Part shown: one piece after another, positions 25,152 to 35,650 of the stretch
Position numbering within the stretch: position 1 is the first letter of the stretch
Layout: every line of letters starts with the position of its first letter
Assembly: GCA_031772625.1 (NCBI GenBank)
Contig: CM062810.1
Location: 454,217,731 to 454,281,730 of the forward strand
From: Pinus tabuliformis
Lineage: Eukaryota > Streptophyta > Pinopsida > Pinales > Pinaceae
DNA: 64,000 nt
Direction: 5' to 3'
The notes under the pieces: model-generated
Seen by the model: only the letters and a program-made list of their open reading frames with translations
Told to the model about the DNA's origin: nothing
Database searches by the model: none
Program-made: the position numbers and the translations under genes

Positions 25152-26029
25152 ACTTTCCAGGGCCGGTGGGATCTCCATTGCTTAGCAATTTTTTTTTTTT
25201 TGGCTAGAGACGTGTTCCAGCGTCTTTAAACCACGGGATCTGTCGTTGAGCGCATAAACCTGCGGATTTGGGGAGGCATGCACGCAGGAAATACAAGAGG
25301 CGGTCACGTCTGTTGGACTCCCTTGTAACCCCTGTGGGTACCCCTTCGAGTAGTAGCGCATTAGACAGAACCGCGCACGGATTGTCTTCCACGTACCCTC
25401 TGGGTATCTCGGAAGCCCCCTAGGCTCCCTTGAAACCTCGCCATAGATAAACCGTCAGCCGTCTTGTGGCTACAGTACACCGAGAACAGCACTCGGGGAG
25501 ATTACTCGCCCGTACGATAGGGTAGTTGGGTTGTATGGCTAAGGGTACGGTCGATCCTCCTTAGTTAGAGCCCTGAAACATTGGGCCGAGTACTACTGCC
25601 AGACCCTTATGTATATTGCGATCTGTAGCACCTGACACTCCTCAAGACCATAGTTCCATTTTTCTATTGGGGGATCACACAATATCTCTTCCAAACCTGC
25701 TTGTGCAAAGGGGTGTAGCAGCAGCAGACATCAGTCCCGCAGTCTCGAGTTCGCAGATCAGCCATTCCGATCTATTAGATCCATCAGATCCGTAGAAGAA
25801 GTGTGTTCCACCATCAGATCCGCCATTCAGATCTCTCAGATCCACCAGATCGGAGTCGTTGTGAAGGGTTCCTATACCGGGGTATAATTTTCGTAGGACT
25901 TTTGGCCGCATTGACATTTTGAGGATTTGGCCACTGCAGTATTGATAAGGAAGGAGTAAAACTCTGTTAGGAGTTTTCAATTATTAGTGAAAATTTTTAG
26001 GCGGTCCCAAATTTTCATCAGGTTGGTGT
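25152..26029 (+). other. Untranslated leader of element E
   Basis: About 880 bases, richer in G+C and CpG than the surroundings, without a supported ORF. It separates the primer site from the gag start. Confidence 0.7.
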
Positions 26030-27159
26030 ATGGTAGAAACTAGAGCTCAAGCGATGGCCAATGAAAGGATGGACAAACTTGAAGAATCCATGCACACCCT
26101 CAGCCTTCAGCTTACGGACTATGTAGCCAGGTCGCGCAACTCATCCCGAAGGACAAGGAGCAAGCCCACAAGGAGGCGTATAATGGGAATGGATACAATG
26201 AGGGTGAGTCTAGCCACCCTCCTCACGTCTGGCACACCCACCAACTACCAAGTCAGCGACCTCCCAAGTTGGATATGCATAAATTTGACGGTTCTCACCC
26301 GTCGGCATGGATAGCACAAATGGAGCAGTATTTCAAACTGAATCGTATCTTAGATGATGCGACTCAGCTTATGTTGGGGAGCATGTACTTGGACAATGAA
26401 AGGTGGCAATGGTGGGAATGGCATCAATGTTGCAATGGACCCTTTAGGACTTGGACCCAATTTACAAAAGCTCTTGAATACCGCTTTGAATAGGAGGACT
26501 CTTTTTTGGGTCGTCTTACTAAGCTCCGACAAACTGGTACAATGGATGAATATATTACAGCTTTTGAAGCCTTAGCCTTTCGCACTTGGGGTCTCTTAGA
26601 TGCATTCTACATGGAATGTTTTATCAGCGGTCTTAAAGAAGCTATCAAAGCTCAAGTCCTACTGCACCACCCTCCCACATGGACGGAGGCTTGCAAGGTA
26701 GCTCGTAACGTGGAGCGTGCATTAGCATCCCAATACAGTCGCCCAAATTTCTCCTCTAAAGGTCGCCACCCATAGGCTCACAACACGACTCAAACACTTA
26801 AGGTCCAAAAGGTGTCACCTGCAAAAATGGCCGAAAGAAGAAAGCAAGGACTATGTTACTACTGTGATGAAAAATACTCCCCAGGTCATAAATGCAAGGA
26901 GCCCAAATTTTTTCAAATAGATGCCACTAACTACAGCTCAACAGAGGAAGATCCACCACTTGAGGACCATGAGGCGCTAGAAGAAGAGAACCAAAAGGAC
27001 AATGTCCTTGACGAACCAGTTATTTCACTGCATGTGTTGGCAGGGATTTCTTCCCCTCAAACTCTCAAAATCAGAGGTTTTATTAAACATCGCCCAGTAG
27101 TAGTCTTGATTGATAATGGAAGTACACATAATTTCATCCATCAAAAGTCGCAGAAGTAG
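26030..27159 (+). pseudogene. Gag and protease, element E
   Basis: ATG 26030 (MVETRAQAMAN) is the typical Gag start of this group and is followed by a coiled coil. A frameshift lies near 26170-26270, after which the capsid region continues (KLDMHKFDGSHPSAWIAQME). Stops at 26491 and 26773 (TAG, Gln expected) break it. The zinc knuckle is CYYCDEKYSPGHKC. The protease active site reads VLIDNGSTHNFIH: the usual DSG/DTG is DNG here, which should inactivate it. A second frameshift near 27145-27150 leads into the frame of RT. Confidence 0.9.
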
Positions 27160-28346
27160 TGCATTATTTTGTACGTGCAGTTTCTAACTTCCAAGTTCAA
27201 ATTGCAGACGGAGGCACAATGAAATGTGAAGGCCGCTGTGAAAATGTCAAACTTCAAATGGGGGATTATCAGTTGAAAACCCACATGTTTTCCATACACA
27301 TGGGGGGTTGCGGCATTGTCCTCGACGCTGAATGGATTCGCATGCTTGGGAAAATCACAATGGATTTCCAGGAGTTATATATGAGTTTTAAGCAGAACAA
27401 CTACACACATACCCTCCGTGGACTCCAGGCGGGAGCCCCCTCTATCATCAGCTCGCATAGGATGGAAAAATTGTTAAAAAAGGGAAATCATGGAGTTGTA
27501 GCTCAATTTAGTGCCATCCAGGTAGTCGAAACAAAGCCTCTGCCAATTCATCCTGAGATGCAACAGATTTTAAATAACCATCTATCTGTCTTTGACAAGC
27601 CTCATGAGCTTCCACCCTCGCGAGGGGAACATGATCATAGCATCACCTTGGTTCCAGGGGCCCAACCCCCAAATTTGCGCCCATACAGATATCCGTTCAC
27701 CCAAAAGAATGAAATAGAAAAAATCATCAAGGAACTTTTGGAAGCAGGTGTCATTCGTCCCAGCATTAGTCCTTATTCATCCCTAGTGGTCATGGTGCTC
27801 AAGAAAGATGGGGAGTGGAGGATGTGTCCCGACTTCAGGGCCCTCAATAAGTTGACAGTCAAAGATAAATTTACCATCCCAGTGGTTGATGATTTGCTGG
27901 ATGAACTCAATGGGGATCAATTCTTCACTAAGCTGGATCTTCGCTCAGGCTACCACCAAATTCGCATGAAGGAAGTCGACATCCCCAAGACTGCTTTCAG
28001 AATTAATGAAGGCCATTATGAATTCTTGGTCATGCCATTTGGTCTTTGTAATGCCCCCTCTACTTTTCAGAGCCTTATGAACCACATTCTCAAACCATAT
28101 CTCAGGAAATTTGTCCTTGTCTTCTTCGATGACATCCTCATCTATAGTTGCACTTGGGCCACACATCTTCAGCATGTAGATCTACTCTTGCAACTGCTCC
28201 GCAAGCATAAATTATTTGTCAAGATGTCCAATTGTTCATTTGGCATGGCAGAGGTAGAGTATTTGGGCCACATTGTGGGGCGTGAAGGTGTCAAGGTGGA
28301 CCCCAAAAAGATCTAGGCAATGTAGGAATGGCCTCAACCTAAGACC
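27159..28346 (+). pseudogene. Reverse transcriptase, element E
   Basis: Continues from protease in the new frame (HYFVRAVSNFQVQIADGG). RT motifs include [48 protein letters not shown] and the catalytic VFFDDILIY. Two TAG stops at 28314 and 28323 (both where Gln fits) lie between the RT palm and the connection region. Closely matches RT of element D. Confidence 0.92.
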
Positions 28347-29450
28347 TTGAAGAGCTTGAGAGGATTTTTGGGTCTCACAGGCTATTATCGTAAATTTGTC
28401 TGCAACTATCGTCGCATAGCGAAGCCCCTCACCCAAATCCTAAAGAAAAATTCATTCTTCTGGAATGAGGAAGCACAACAGGCCTTTATAGCTCTAAAAA
28501 GTGCCATGTGTTCCACTCCAGTCTTAGCACTCCCTGACTTCACCAAATCTTTTGTCATTGAATGTGATGCTTCGGGTACAGGTATTGGGGCGGTCTTAAT
28601 GCAGGAAGGGCGACCGTTGGCCTTCACAAGCCAACAACTCAGTGGGAGGAATCTGGGCCAATCTACCTACGAGAAGGAAATGATGGCCATCTTACATGCA
28701 GTCGAGACCTGGCGACCTTACTTATTGGGGCGACGTTTCCAAATCCACACAGATCATCACAGTCTTAAATATTTTTTGGAGCAACGCCTATCCTCCCCAC
28801 AACAAAATAAATGGCTAGCCAAAATGCTGGGATATGATTATGAGATCATTTACAAGAAAGGGAAAGACAATAGTGTAGCAGATGCATTATCTCGCCAATT
28901 TGAGGAGGAAAGTACTCTGCTAGCAGTTTCCCTCCCCATTCCAGAATGGATTGAAGAGGCTCGTAGGGAATGGTTTTCACACCCCGGGCTCTCCCAACTC
29001 ATTTCTCAACTACAGGTAGATCCAAATTCCACCAAGGGCTACTCGTGGCAGGATGATATTCTTCGCTACAAGGACAGAGTCCTAATATCACCAACATCCA
29101 CCCTCGAAAGTCGCATTTTGGTATTATTGCACTCATCTCCCATTGTAGGACATTCGGGCTTTCAGAAGAAATATGCTCGCACCAGAAGATCATTTTTTTG
29201 GACAGGCATGAAAAAGGACATCCTTACTTTCGTAGCAAAATGTGATGTCTGTCAACGCCACAAAGGGGAAACTGTCAACACACCAGGCACATTACAACCA
29301 TTGCCCATTCTGACATCAATTTGGACGGAGGTTTCTATGGATTTCATTATAGGTCTTCCAAAGTCAGGGAACATGTCAGTCATCACGGTGGTTGTGGACC
29401 TACTGTCGAAGTATGCTCATTTCTACGCCCTACCCCAGCAGTTTACACCA
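28347..29450 (+). pseudogene. RNase H and integrase N-terminal half, element E
   Basis: RNase H motifs are ECDASGTGIGAVLMQ, YEKEMMAILHAVETW and TDHHSLKYFLEQ. The integrase zinc finger (GHSGFQKKY to CDVCQRHKG, about 29150-29265) and the first catalytic Asp (VVVDLLSKYAHF) follow. A one-base frameshift at about 29447-29452 moves the rest of integrase to another frame. Confidence 0.92.
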
Positions 29451-30367
29451 ACTTTGTTGCTCAATCTTTCATGGATCAGATCTTCAAATTGCATGGCATG
29501 CCAACTTCTATTGTGTCCGACCGCGACCCGATCTTCACCAGTAATTTTTGGCAAGAACTCTTCAGAATACAAGGCACTCAACTCAAACTCAGTACTTCCT
29601 ATCATCCGCAAACAAATGGTCAAACTGAAGCCGTCAACAAATGTCTAGAAACCTACCTTAGGTGTTTCACTTCAGAAAAGCAACACCTTTGGGTACAATG
29701 GTTACCTCTGGCTGAATGGTGGTATAACACCAACTATCATGCCACCACCAAAATGACTCCCTATGAAGCATTATATCGTCAACTCCCGTCTTCACCTACT
29801 TCGTATCTCAAGGGATGCTCAAAAGTACAAGCAGTGGATCAACTCCTACAACACTGTGCAACCATGCTCGCCCATCTTCGAGAGAATCTTCATCAAGCTC
29901 AGAACCGCATGAAACAACAGGTATACCAACATCGCTCAGAGCGCCAATTTCAAGAAGGGGATCAGGTCTTTTTACGGCTACAACCTTATAAGCAAACATC
30001 ACTCAAGGACAAGGGGTGTCAGAAACTCTCTCCCAAATTCTACGGACCATATCAAGTACTTCAGCGCATTGGAGAAGTGGCCTACAAGTTGGCCTTGCCA
30101 CCTACTGCAAAAATCCATCCAGTTTTCCATGTATCATGCCTCAAGAAAGTGATTGGGAACAATTGTAGAATTCAGACCAGTCTACCTAAATTGGATGAAG
30201 AAGGGTCCATCTGGCTTCAACCCAAATAGGTCCAAGACACACGAGACAAGAAACTGCGCGGCCGCATGATTAAGGAAGTCCTCGTCAAATGGAAATACAC
30301 CTCTCCGGAAGATGCAACTTGGGAACCAACCACTATTCTTCAGCAGTTTCTGTAGCTTCAGCCTTGA
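29451..30367 (+). pseudogene. Integrase C-terminal half and chromodomain, element E
   Basis: Contains the second and third catalytic motifs (VSDRDPIFTSNF, TNGQTEAVNK), the GDQVFLRLQPYKQ and HPVFHVSCLKK segments, and a chromodomain (EVLVKWKYTSPEDATWEPT, about 30275-30330). Stops at 30227 and 30353 (TAG) precede the likely natural stop TGA at 30365-30367. The chromodomain is thought to steer such elements to heterochromatin. Confidence 0.92.
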
Positions 30368-30380
30368 GGACAAGGCTCGT

Positions 30381-30396
30381 CTTAAGGGGGAGGGCA
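30381..30396 (+). other. Polypurine tract of element E
   Basis: CTTAAGGGGGAGGGCA lies directly before the 3' LTR. Confidence 0.88.
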
Positions 30397-30800
30397 TGTT
30401 AGGGTCCCACCCTAACCCCCTTATTTATGTAATGGGATCACGTCATAGTCAAGAGTCAATAAAGCCCATATTAATAATTGTAAGTGGTTAATCCGCAATT
30501 AATGACGAAATCACAGTTAGTTGCAAATGGGTCGTAGTATTAGATAGATGGTATTAATAAAACCCACGGTATTGGTCCGTGGTATTGCATGTATGAGTCA
30601 TATATAAAGGATAGAGACTCCCTACGAGGAGCATCGTGTCTTATTTTGTAGTCGAGCTCTGCTCTATTGGAGGTTGCCCCCTCGAAGAGGCAAGTGAACA
30701 TTACTCTCTGAATAATAAAATCATTGCTATTCTGTGTTCTGGGTATCTTTTCTTCGCATATTTTGTATTTGGGTGTCATTTGCAGGTTAAGAGCATAACA
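30397..30800 (+). repeat. 3' LTR of element E
   Basis: Partner of 24733-25137, ending GAGCATAACA and followed by the TTGCA target duplication. Confidence 0.96.
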
Positions 30801-30805
30801 TTGCA

Positions 30806-30828
30806 TCATACCCTCTAACCATGTAAAT
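30806..30828 (-). pseudogene. Kelch-repeat exon, copy 2, 5' part
   Basis: First 23 bases of the split exon (encoding IYMVRGYD), bounded by an AG acceptor at 30829-30830. Continues at 24732. Confidence 0.6.
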
Positions 30829-31069
30829 CTATTGGTAAGATAAAGAAAAGTTTTTTTTTCCAAAAATATAAACACTAAGGGTGAATTAAATATAGCTACA
30901 CATGCATAATATACCGTTTTCTTGTAATACTAAGCATCAAATAGTTTTGAGGGGTCGAGGATTGTCACATGGACTATAAATTGGTCAACGAAGAACCAAA
31001 ATGATCCAAAGGATTAATCAACCTCCAAATTGTTCTAGTTTATTCCATTATTTGTTCTTACTAGTGGAA

Positions 31070-31200
31070 TCATAAAATGAAGTGTCAGGGTGTATTGATG
31101 GCAATTCCCTGACAAGAAGGAAAGAACACAACCAACTTTGAGATGCAACTCTCTCACTTTTAAGAGCTCTTTGTCTCCCAAATATAGTAAGGCTATTCAG
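31070..31200 (-). pseudogene. Candidate second exon of the Kelch gene fragment, copy 2
   Basis: Counterpart of 22960-23092, with ELPSIHPDTSFYDST before a donor-like GTAAGAAC. Confidence 0.25.
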
Positions 31201-31255
31201 CTATAGAAAAATTTCAGGGTCATTAGTAAACATTGGTAACTAAAAATACTAATAT

Positions 31256-32060
31256 GCAATAAACCATTTCCAAAATATATGAACATCATTTTTGAAAGAA
31301 TTTCTTTATGGTATTTACACATCAAGAAATGTTAATATACTGTCATGTGGATGTAATGGTGCATTGGATCCACTGATTATGGATTTCAATAAGAGTTGTT
31401 CCAAATACTAATATGAAACAAATCATTTCCAAAATATATCAACTTGATTTTTGAAATAACTTTCGAATGGTATTTACACTACAGGAAATGTTAATATATT
31501 GTCATGTGGGTGTAATGGTGCATTGGATCGAATGAATATGGTTTTCAGTAAGAGTTGTTCCAAATACTAAGATGCAACAAATCATTTCCAAAATATATGA
31601 ACTTCATTTTTGAAAGAACTTTTGTATGGTATTTACACTACAGGAAATGTTAATATACTGTCATGTGGGTGTAATGGTGCATTGGATCCAATGAATATGG
31701 ATTTTAGTAAGAGTTGTTCCGAATACTACCATGTGAGTGTAGCATTGGATTCTTAGTGAGACTTATTTCAAAGCTAGTCTCATGTTTATCTCCAGGCTGG
31801 AAAGTTGAATGTTGCATATCTGTATTTGATACTATTTGTGTCAAATAAATATGCAATTTCAATTTGGCGATCTAGAAGAACTTTGAAGAGTAAAGGTTGC
31901 ATACCTATATTTGATATTATTGTGTCAATCAGATATTCAATTTTAGTTTGGTAATCTAGAAGAACTTTGAAGAGTAAGAGGTTGCATATGTGTATTTAAT
32001 ACTATTTGTGTCAATCAAATCTGTAATTCCAGTTTGTCAACTTGGAAGAACATTGAAGAG
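31256..32060. repeat. Tandem repeats in duplicate 2: about 158-bp and about 93-bp units
   Basis: Three 158-bp units start near 31256, 31411 and 31573. From about 31790 a 93-bp unit with GTTGCATA..TATTTGATA and GAAGAACTTTGAAGAG occurs three times, against once in copy 1 (about 23700-23790). Confidence 0.8.
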
Positions 32061-32395
32061 GAAGGGTTTAGATGATTCACTTGATACATTTAATATGGAA
32101 ATTAGCACATACCCATCTATCGCAAGGTTGAGTGTACCTCAAAATTCTAAAAATATGAACCTTTGAGTTGCACATTTATAATTGATACCCAACAATTTGT
32201 GTAAACTCAAGATTTCATTTTGTAGCTTTACAGTTTGGAAACCTTTAAGTGACAAGGTTTAGATGATGGACTGGATGCGTTGAATATGAACATTAGCAAG
32301 CATACAAATGCTAGTTCAATTTACACCTTGAAATTGGGAATTGCAAACTCGAGGTTGCATATCTATAATTGATACCTTGCAATTTTTATAAACTC

Positions 32396-34305
32396 ATATA
32401 GATTATGCAACTTCTCAGTTTAGCAGCCTCGAAGTGCAAAGGTTCATCTCTACACCATCAAGGTGAATTATCAAACTAGGTTTAGATTGGTTTGAGCTTG
32501 TGTATGGTTTCTCTAACCAGTGCATGTTGGAGAAAGGGACTTAAATTCTAATTCATATTTTAAAGGGACCACATCTTTTCCAAATGAAAACATTATGAAG
32601 TAATATGGACTTTACAAAGAAGATACAAATTTCATTGATCCCTAGACATGGAGATTAACTAGCATACATTTCCATTTAGGGAATTTCCGCATGTATCACT
32701 ATGATACACTTTTTTCCTTTTGACCATCTATATTTCCAAATATCGTAGATGAACGTATATTTCACCATAAATTAATTTGATTGTCATCTATCACATAAAG
32801 TCAACAAAATTGACAATAATATTAAATCCACTTTTGAGTTAGAGGTTCCACACAAAACTTCAGTGAACTGCAAAATAGAACAGGTGGATTTTTGTCACAA
32901 TTATGTTGTTATGAAGGGAATTAGTAAGAAAGGTTGAATTATTCAAAACAGGGGAACAAGGGATGGATCACTAAGATAATTTATTGCTATAGATTTGAGA
33001 ATGCATATTTTGCTGGAAAAGGGCTGTGAAAATGTTGGTGAAAGCATCATCTTAGGAACAAAAAATGTTTTGGAGCACAGGATCATGGAATTAGCAGAGA
33101 ACAAAAGTAGTGTAAGTTTCAAATCATCAATTCTGAGCATATTTCAACATCCAACTAATATTAATATAATTAACATTACTTCTTTGTGTAATTTGTGCCT
33201 AGTTTTACATGTAAGACATGCAAAAATGTTTATTTCACATCAAATAAAGGTGATAAACAACAACATCAAAATGGTCTTGGTTCAGAGTTGTTTCCACATC
33301 CAAACCCTTCTCTTGAAATTTTCTCAAACAAGTTTCGAGTTGAAAATGGTAATCATTACATTCTTCTAGCACTGGTTCGACTAAATCATTATTAAATTGA
33401 GCCAATAGTTCTTTTTAACTAGAGACAAGTTCTTGAAGAAGTTCAACGAACTTTCTCCCATACATTGCTTTTAGAAATATTGTTTTACAATACTGTAGAT
33501 TTGATAGACTTCAAATAAAGCTCCTCAATACAGAAAATTCAACGAAACCCTTGCAATGTTTTCAAAGATCATGGATGTATGCAAAGTACAATTTGGCCTA
33601 GATAAAATAAAAGCAACAATTTCCAAGCCATTACTGAGCAAACAAGCATTACTAGGAAGTTGTGAAGTTGTATATGCAGGAAGAAAATTGAGGAGACTTG
33701 GAAAAACAGTTGCTATCTATTGAATGTAATAAGGCTATAGACCTTGACTTATGACAACCTGATTCAGTTTTGGGAATTTCTTGCATAGAAAAGGAATGGA
33801 CAAAATTTGTGTTAGAAAACTCAAACGCCAATTCGTAGAGTGATCAGGTTCCAATTCTTTTATGTAAAAATGGGGGAATTTTTAGAGTGTCTCTATTTTA
33901 ACGACTTCATGTAACTAAGGTGGAAAGCAAGATTTGTGAATTTCAAAATTTGATCAAATTTTAATTATGTGAATGTTTTGTAAAAATATTTGATCAATAA
34001 AGGATATTCATTTGGTTAATCTCCTTACCTGTTACATTCAACCTTTATGATATGTGGCATCATTCATTACTAGAATGCTTTCATCCAATGTCAATTCACA
34101 ATTTGGTCTATTTCTTAGAAGGATTCATTCACTAATTCAGGGAGCCGTGTTAAGCTTCTTAATCATTCATTTTCATATCCCTATTCACAAAATTAAAACC
34201 CCATAACTCAATTACAATGGAATCAATCACTGTGAATCTAACACTGGATATTAACTTATGTGTTAAGAAAATGTACATATGGATACACACATCATACACA
34301 CACTA
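32396..34305 (+). other. Intergenic, no supported gene
   Basis: AT-rich. An ORF at 32995-33369 (124 codons) has no recognisable motif and is left uncalled. Confidence 0.45.
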
Positions 34306-34470
34306 GTTAGCTTAAGGGACCCTTACTACTTAAGTATTTAAGTATAAGACCCTTGGATTCTAGGTTTTTGTACTTAATTCTTTTAAGGGTTAGCTTAAGG
34401 GACCCTTATTACTTAAGTATTTAAGTACAAGACCCTTTTATTCTAGATTTTTGTATTTAATGTTTTTAAG
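34306..34470 (+). repeat. Tandem duplication, 83-bp unit
   Basis: Two copies starting GTTAGCTTAAGGGACCCTTA at 34306 and 34389. Confidence 0.85.
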
Positions 34471-34536
34471 GGTTTCACATATTACCATAGGAATTGGTGT
34501 GAAAGCATTTTACAAGTTTAACCCATTACCTTGATA

Positions 34537-34539
<3 letters not shown>

Positions 34540-34576
<37 letters not shown>
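34540..34576. repeat. (TA)n microsatellite
   Basis: About 18 uninterrupted TA units. Confidence 0.95.
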
Positions 34577-34577
<1 letters not shown>

Positions 34578-34835
34578 TCCATTATGAAACATTAATTGAA
34601 GTGGATTGAAGTGGAGGAATGAAACATTATTTTGGAGAATGCTCACCATATTCAACAGGCATGCCATGTGAGAATCCTTTGCTTTCCATCATTTTTATTT
34701 TATTAACTATACAATCTCTACTGCTAATAATATAAACGGTATCCAATCCTCTCATTCTGAAAGCATAAAAGTTTGGATATCAAAACATACATACAATTAG
34801 CCTTCTCTCCATATTTTCCAAACCAGAAATTAATC

Positions 34836-35460
34836 ATGAATATTTCCACACTTGAATCACTCACAATCAATTCCCCACTCTCATCTCCTAGATTTCAATC
34901 CCCTCTCATTATGGGGGAATTTATATTCTTAGCAAGTACCACAAGCAGCCCAATTTCAAGTAATCAACTGAGCCTTAGCAATGTAGTATTAAGGGCTTCT
35001 CATAGCTTCAATGGTAGAACCATCAGTGCCAATTTTGCAATAGAAGAAAAGAGGGATATTGCTTTCAAGAAGAAAATGGATCAGTGTCTCTTTTCACGTG
35101 TCATGCAATGATATCAGGGTTGCATACAGAAGATTGGCATTGAAATACCACCCTAATGTCATGCCTCTGCACCAGCTTGAGACAACCATTAACCTTTTTT
35201 ATGAGATAAATCAGGCTTATGATACTCTGTTTAATCCACAAAAGAGAAAATCATATGATGTTATGCACCTCTTACCCAAGTTTGACACTGCCAGGGCTGC
35301 AACATCCCCATCCTTTTTGGGCATTGGAGAGGAAGGAATTGGGAAATGGATCAATGCTCGTGTTGAGTGGGAATTGTGACCATGTTCTTATTCTAACTCT
35401 AGTGCATGGATTTTGGTTATGTATTAGAGATGAATAAGACCTTTCAATATCGTAACTTCT
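34836..35460 (+). pseudogene. J-domain (DnaJ-like, probably plastid-targeted) pseudogene
   Basis: ATG 34836 opens a Ser/Thr-rich, acid-poor N-terminus that resembles a transit peptide (MNISTLESLTINSPLSSPRF). A frameshift between about 35060 and 35100 leads to a frame with a J-domain: DIRVAYRRLALKYHPN, then FYEINQAYDTLFNPQKRKSY. The invariant HPD tripeptide that stimulates Hsp70 ATPase is HPN, and the first J-domain helix is missing. The tail ends WEL, stop, PCS, which recalls the WETDQC-like end of small chloroplast DnaJ proteins. It is short and intronless like that family. Broken and very likely inactive. Confidence 0.6.
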
Positions 35461-35650
35461 AGAGAAGGCAAAGGACCAAGATCCATGGTGAAAATTTTCA
35501 GGCTGCTTGAATGTACTCTGGTACTCCGGTTCCTATGTATGGTGTGATTCTTTGACCTATGACCTCTTGTTTAATATATGTTATTAAGTATATATTTATT
35601 TATGATGGGATGACTTTCTAATTAGTTTCGGTGGGATATTTTTCTGGAGG

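Larger units (their letters stand above)
24733..30800 (+). mobile_element. Element E: Ty3-gypsy chromovirus, 6.07 kb, plus strand
   Basis: Complete insertion with LTRs of 405 and 404 bp (TG...CA), a 5-bp target duplication TTGCA (24728-24732 and 30801-30805), an initiator tRNA-Met primer site, gag, protease, RT, RNase H, integrase with a chromodomain, and a polypurine tract. The LTRs differ at about 11 positions plus one indel by eye (about 3%), so E is somewhat younger than D. Its proteins are closely related to those of D and it gives the full-length view of this family. Three frameshifts and several stops disable it. Confidence 0.96.
24122..32395. repeat. Tandem segmental duplication, copy 2 (interrupted by element E)
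   Basis: Second copy of the segment at 22119-24121; without the 6.07-kb element E it is about 2.2 kb. The extra length comes partly from expansion of an about 93-bp unit at 31790-32060. Confidence 0.85.

Noticed and set aside
32995-33369. A 124-codon ORF as a host gene
   Set aside because: No motif, low-complexity AT-driven sequence and an overlapping ORF in another frame.
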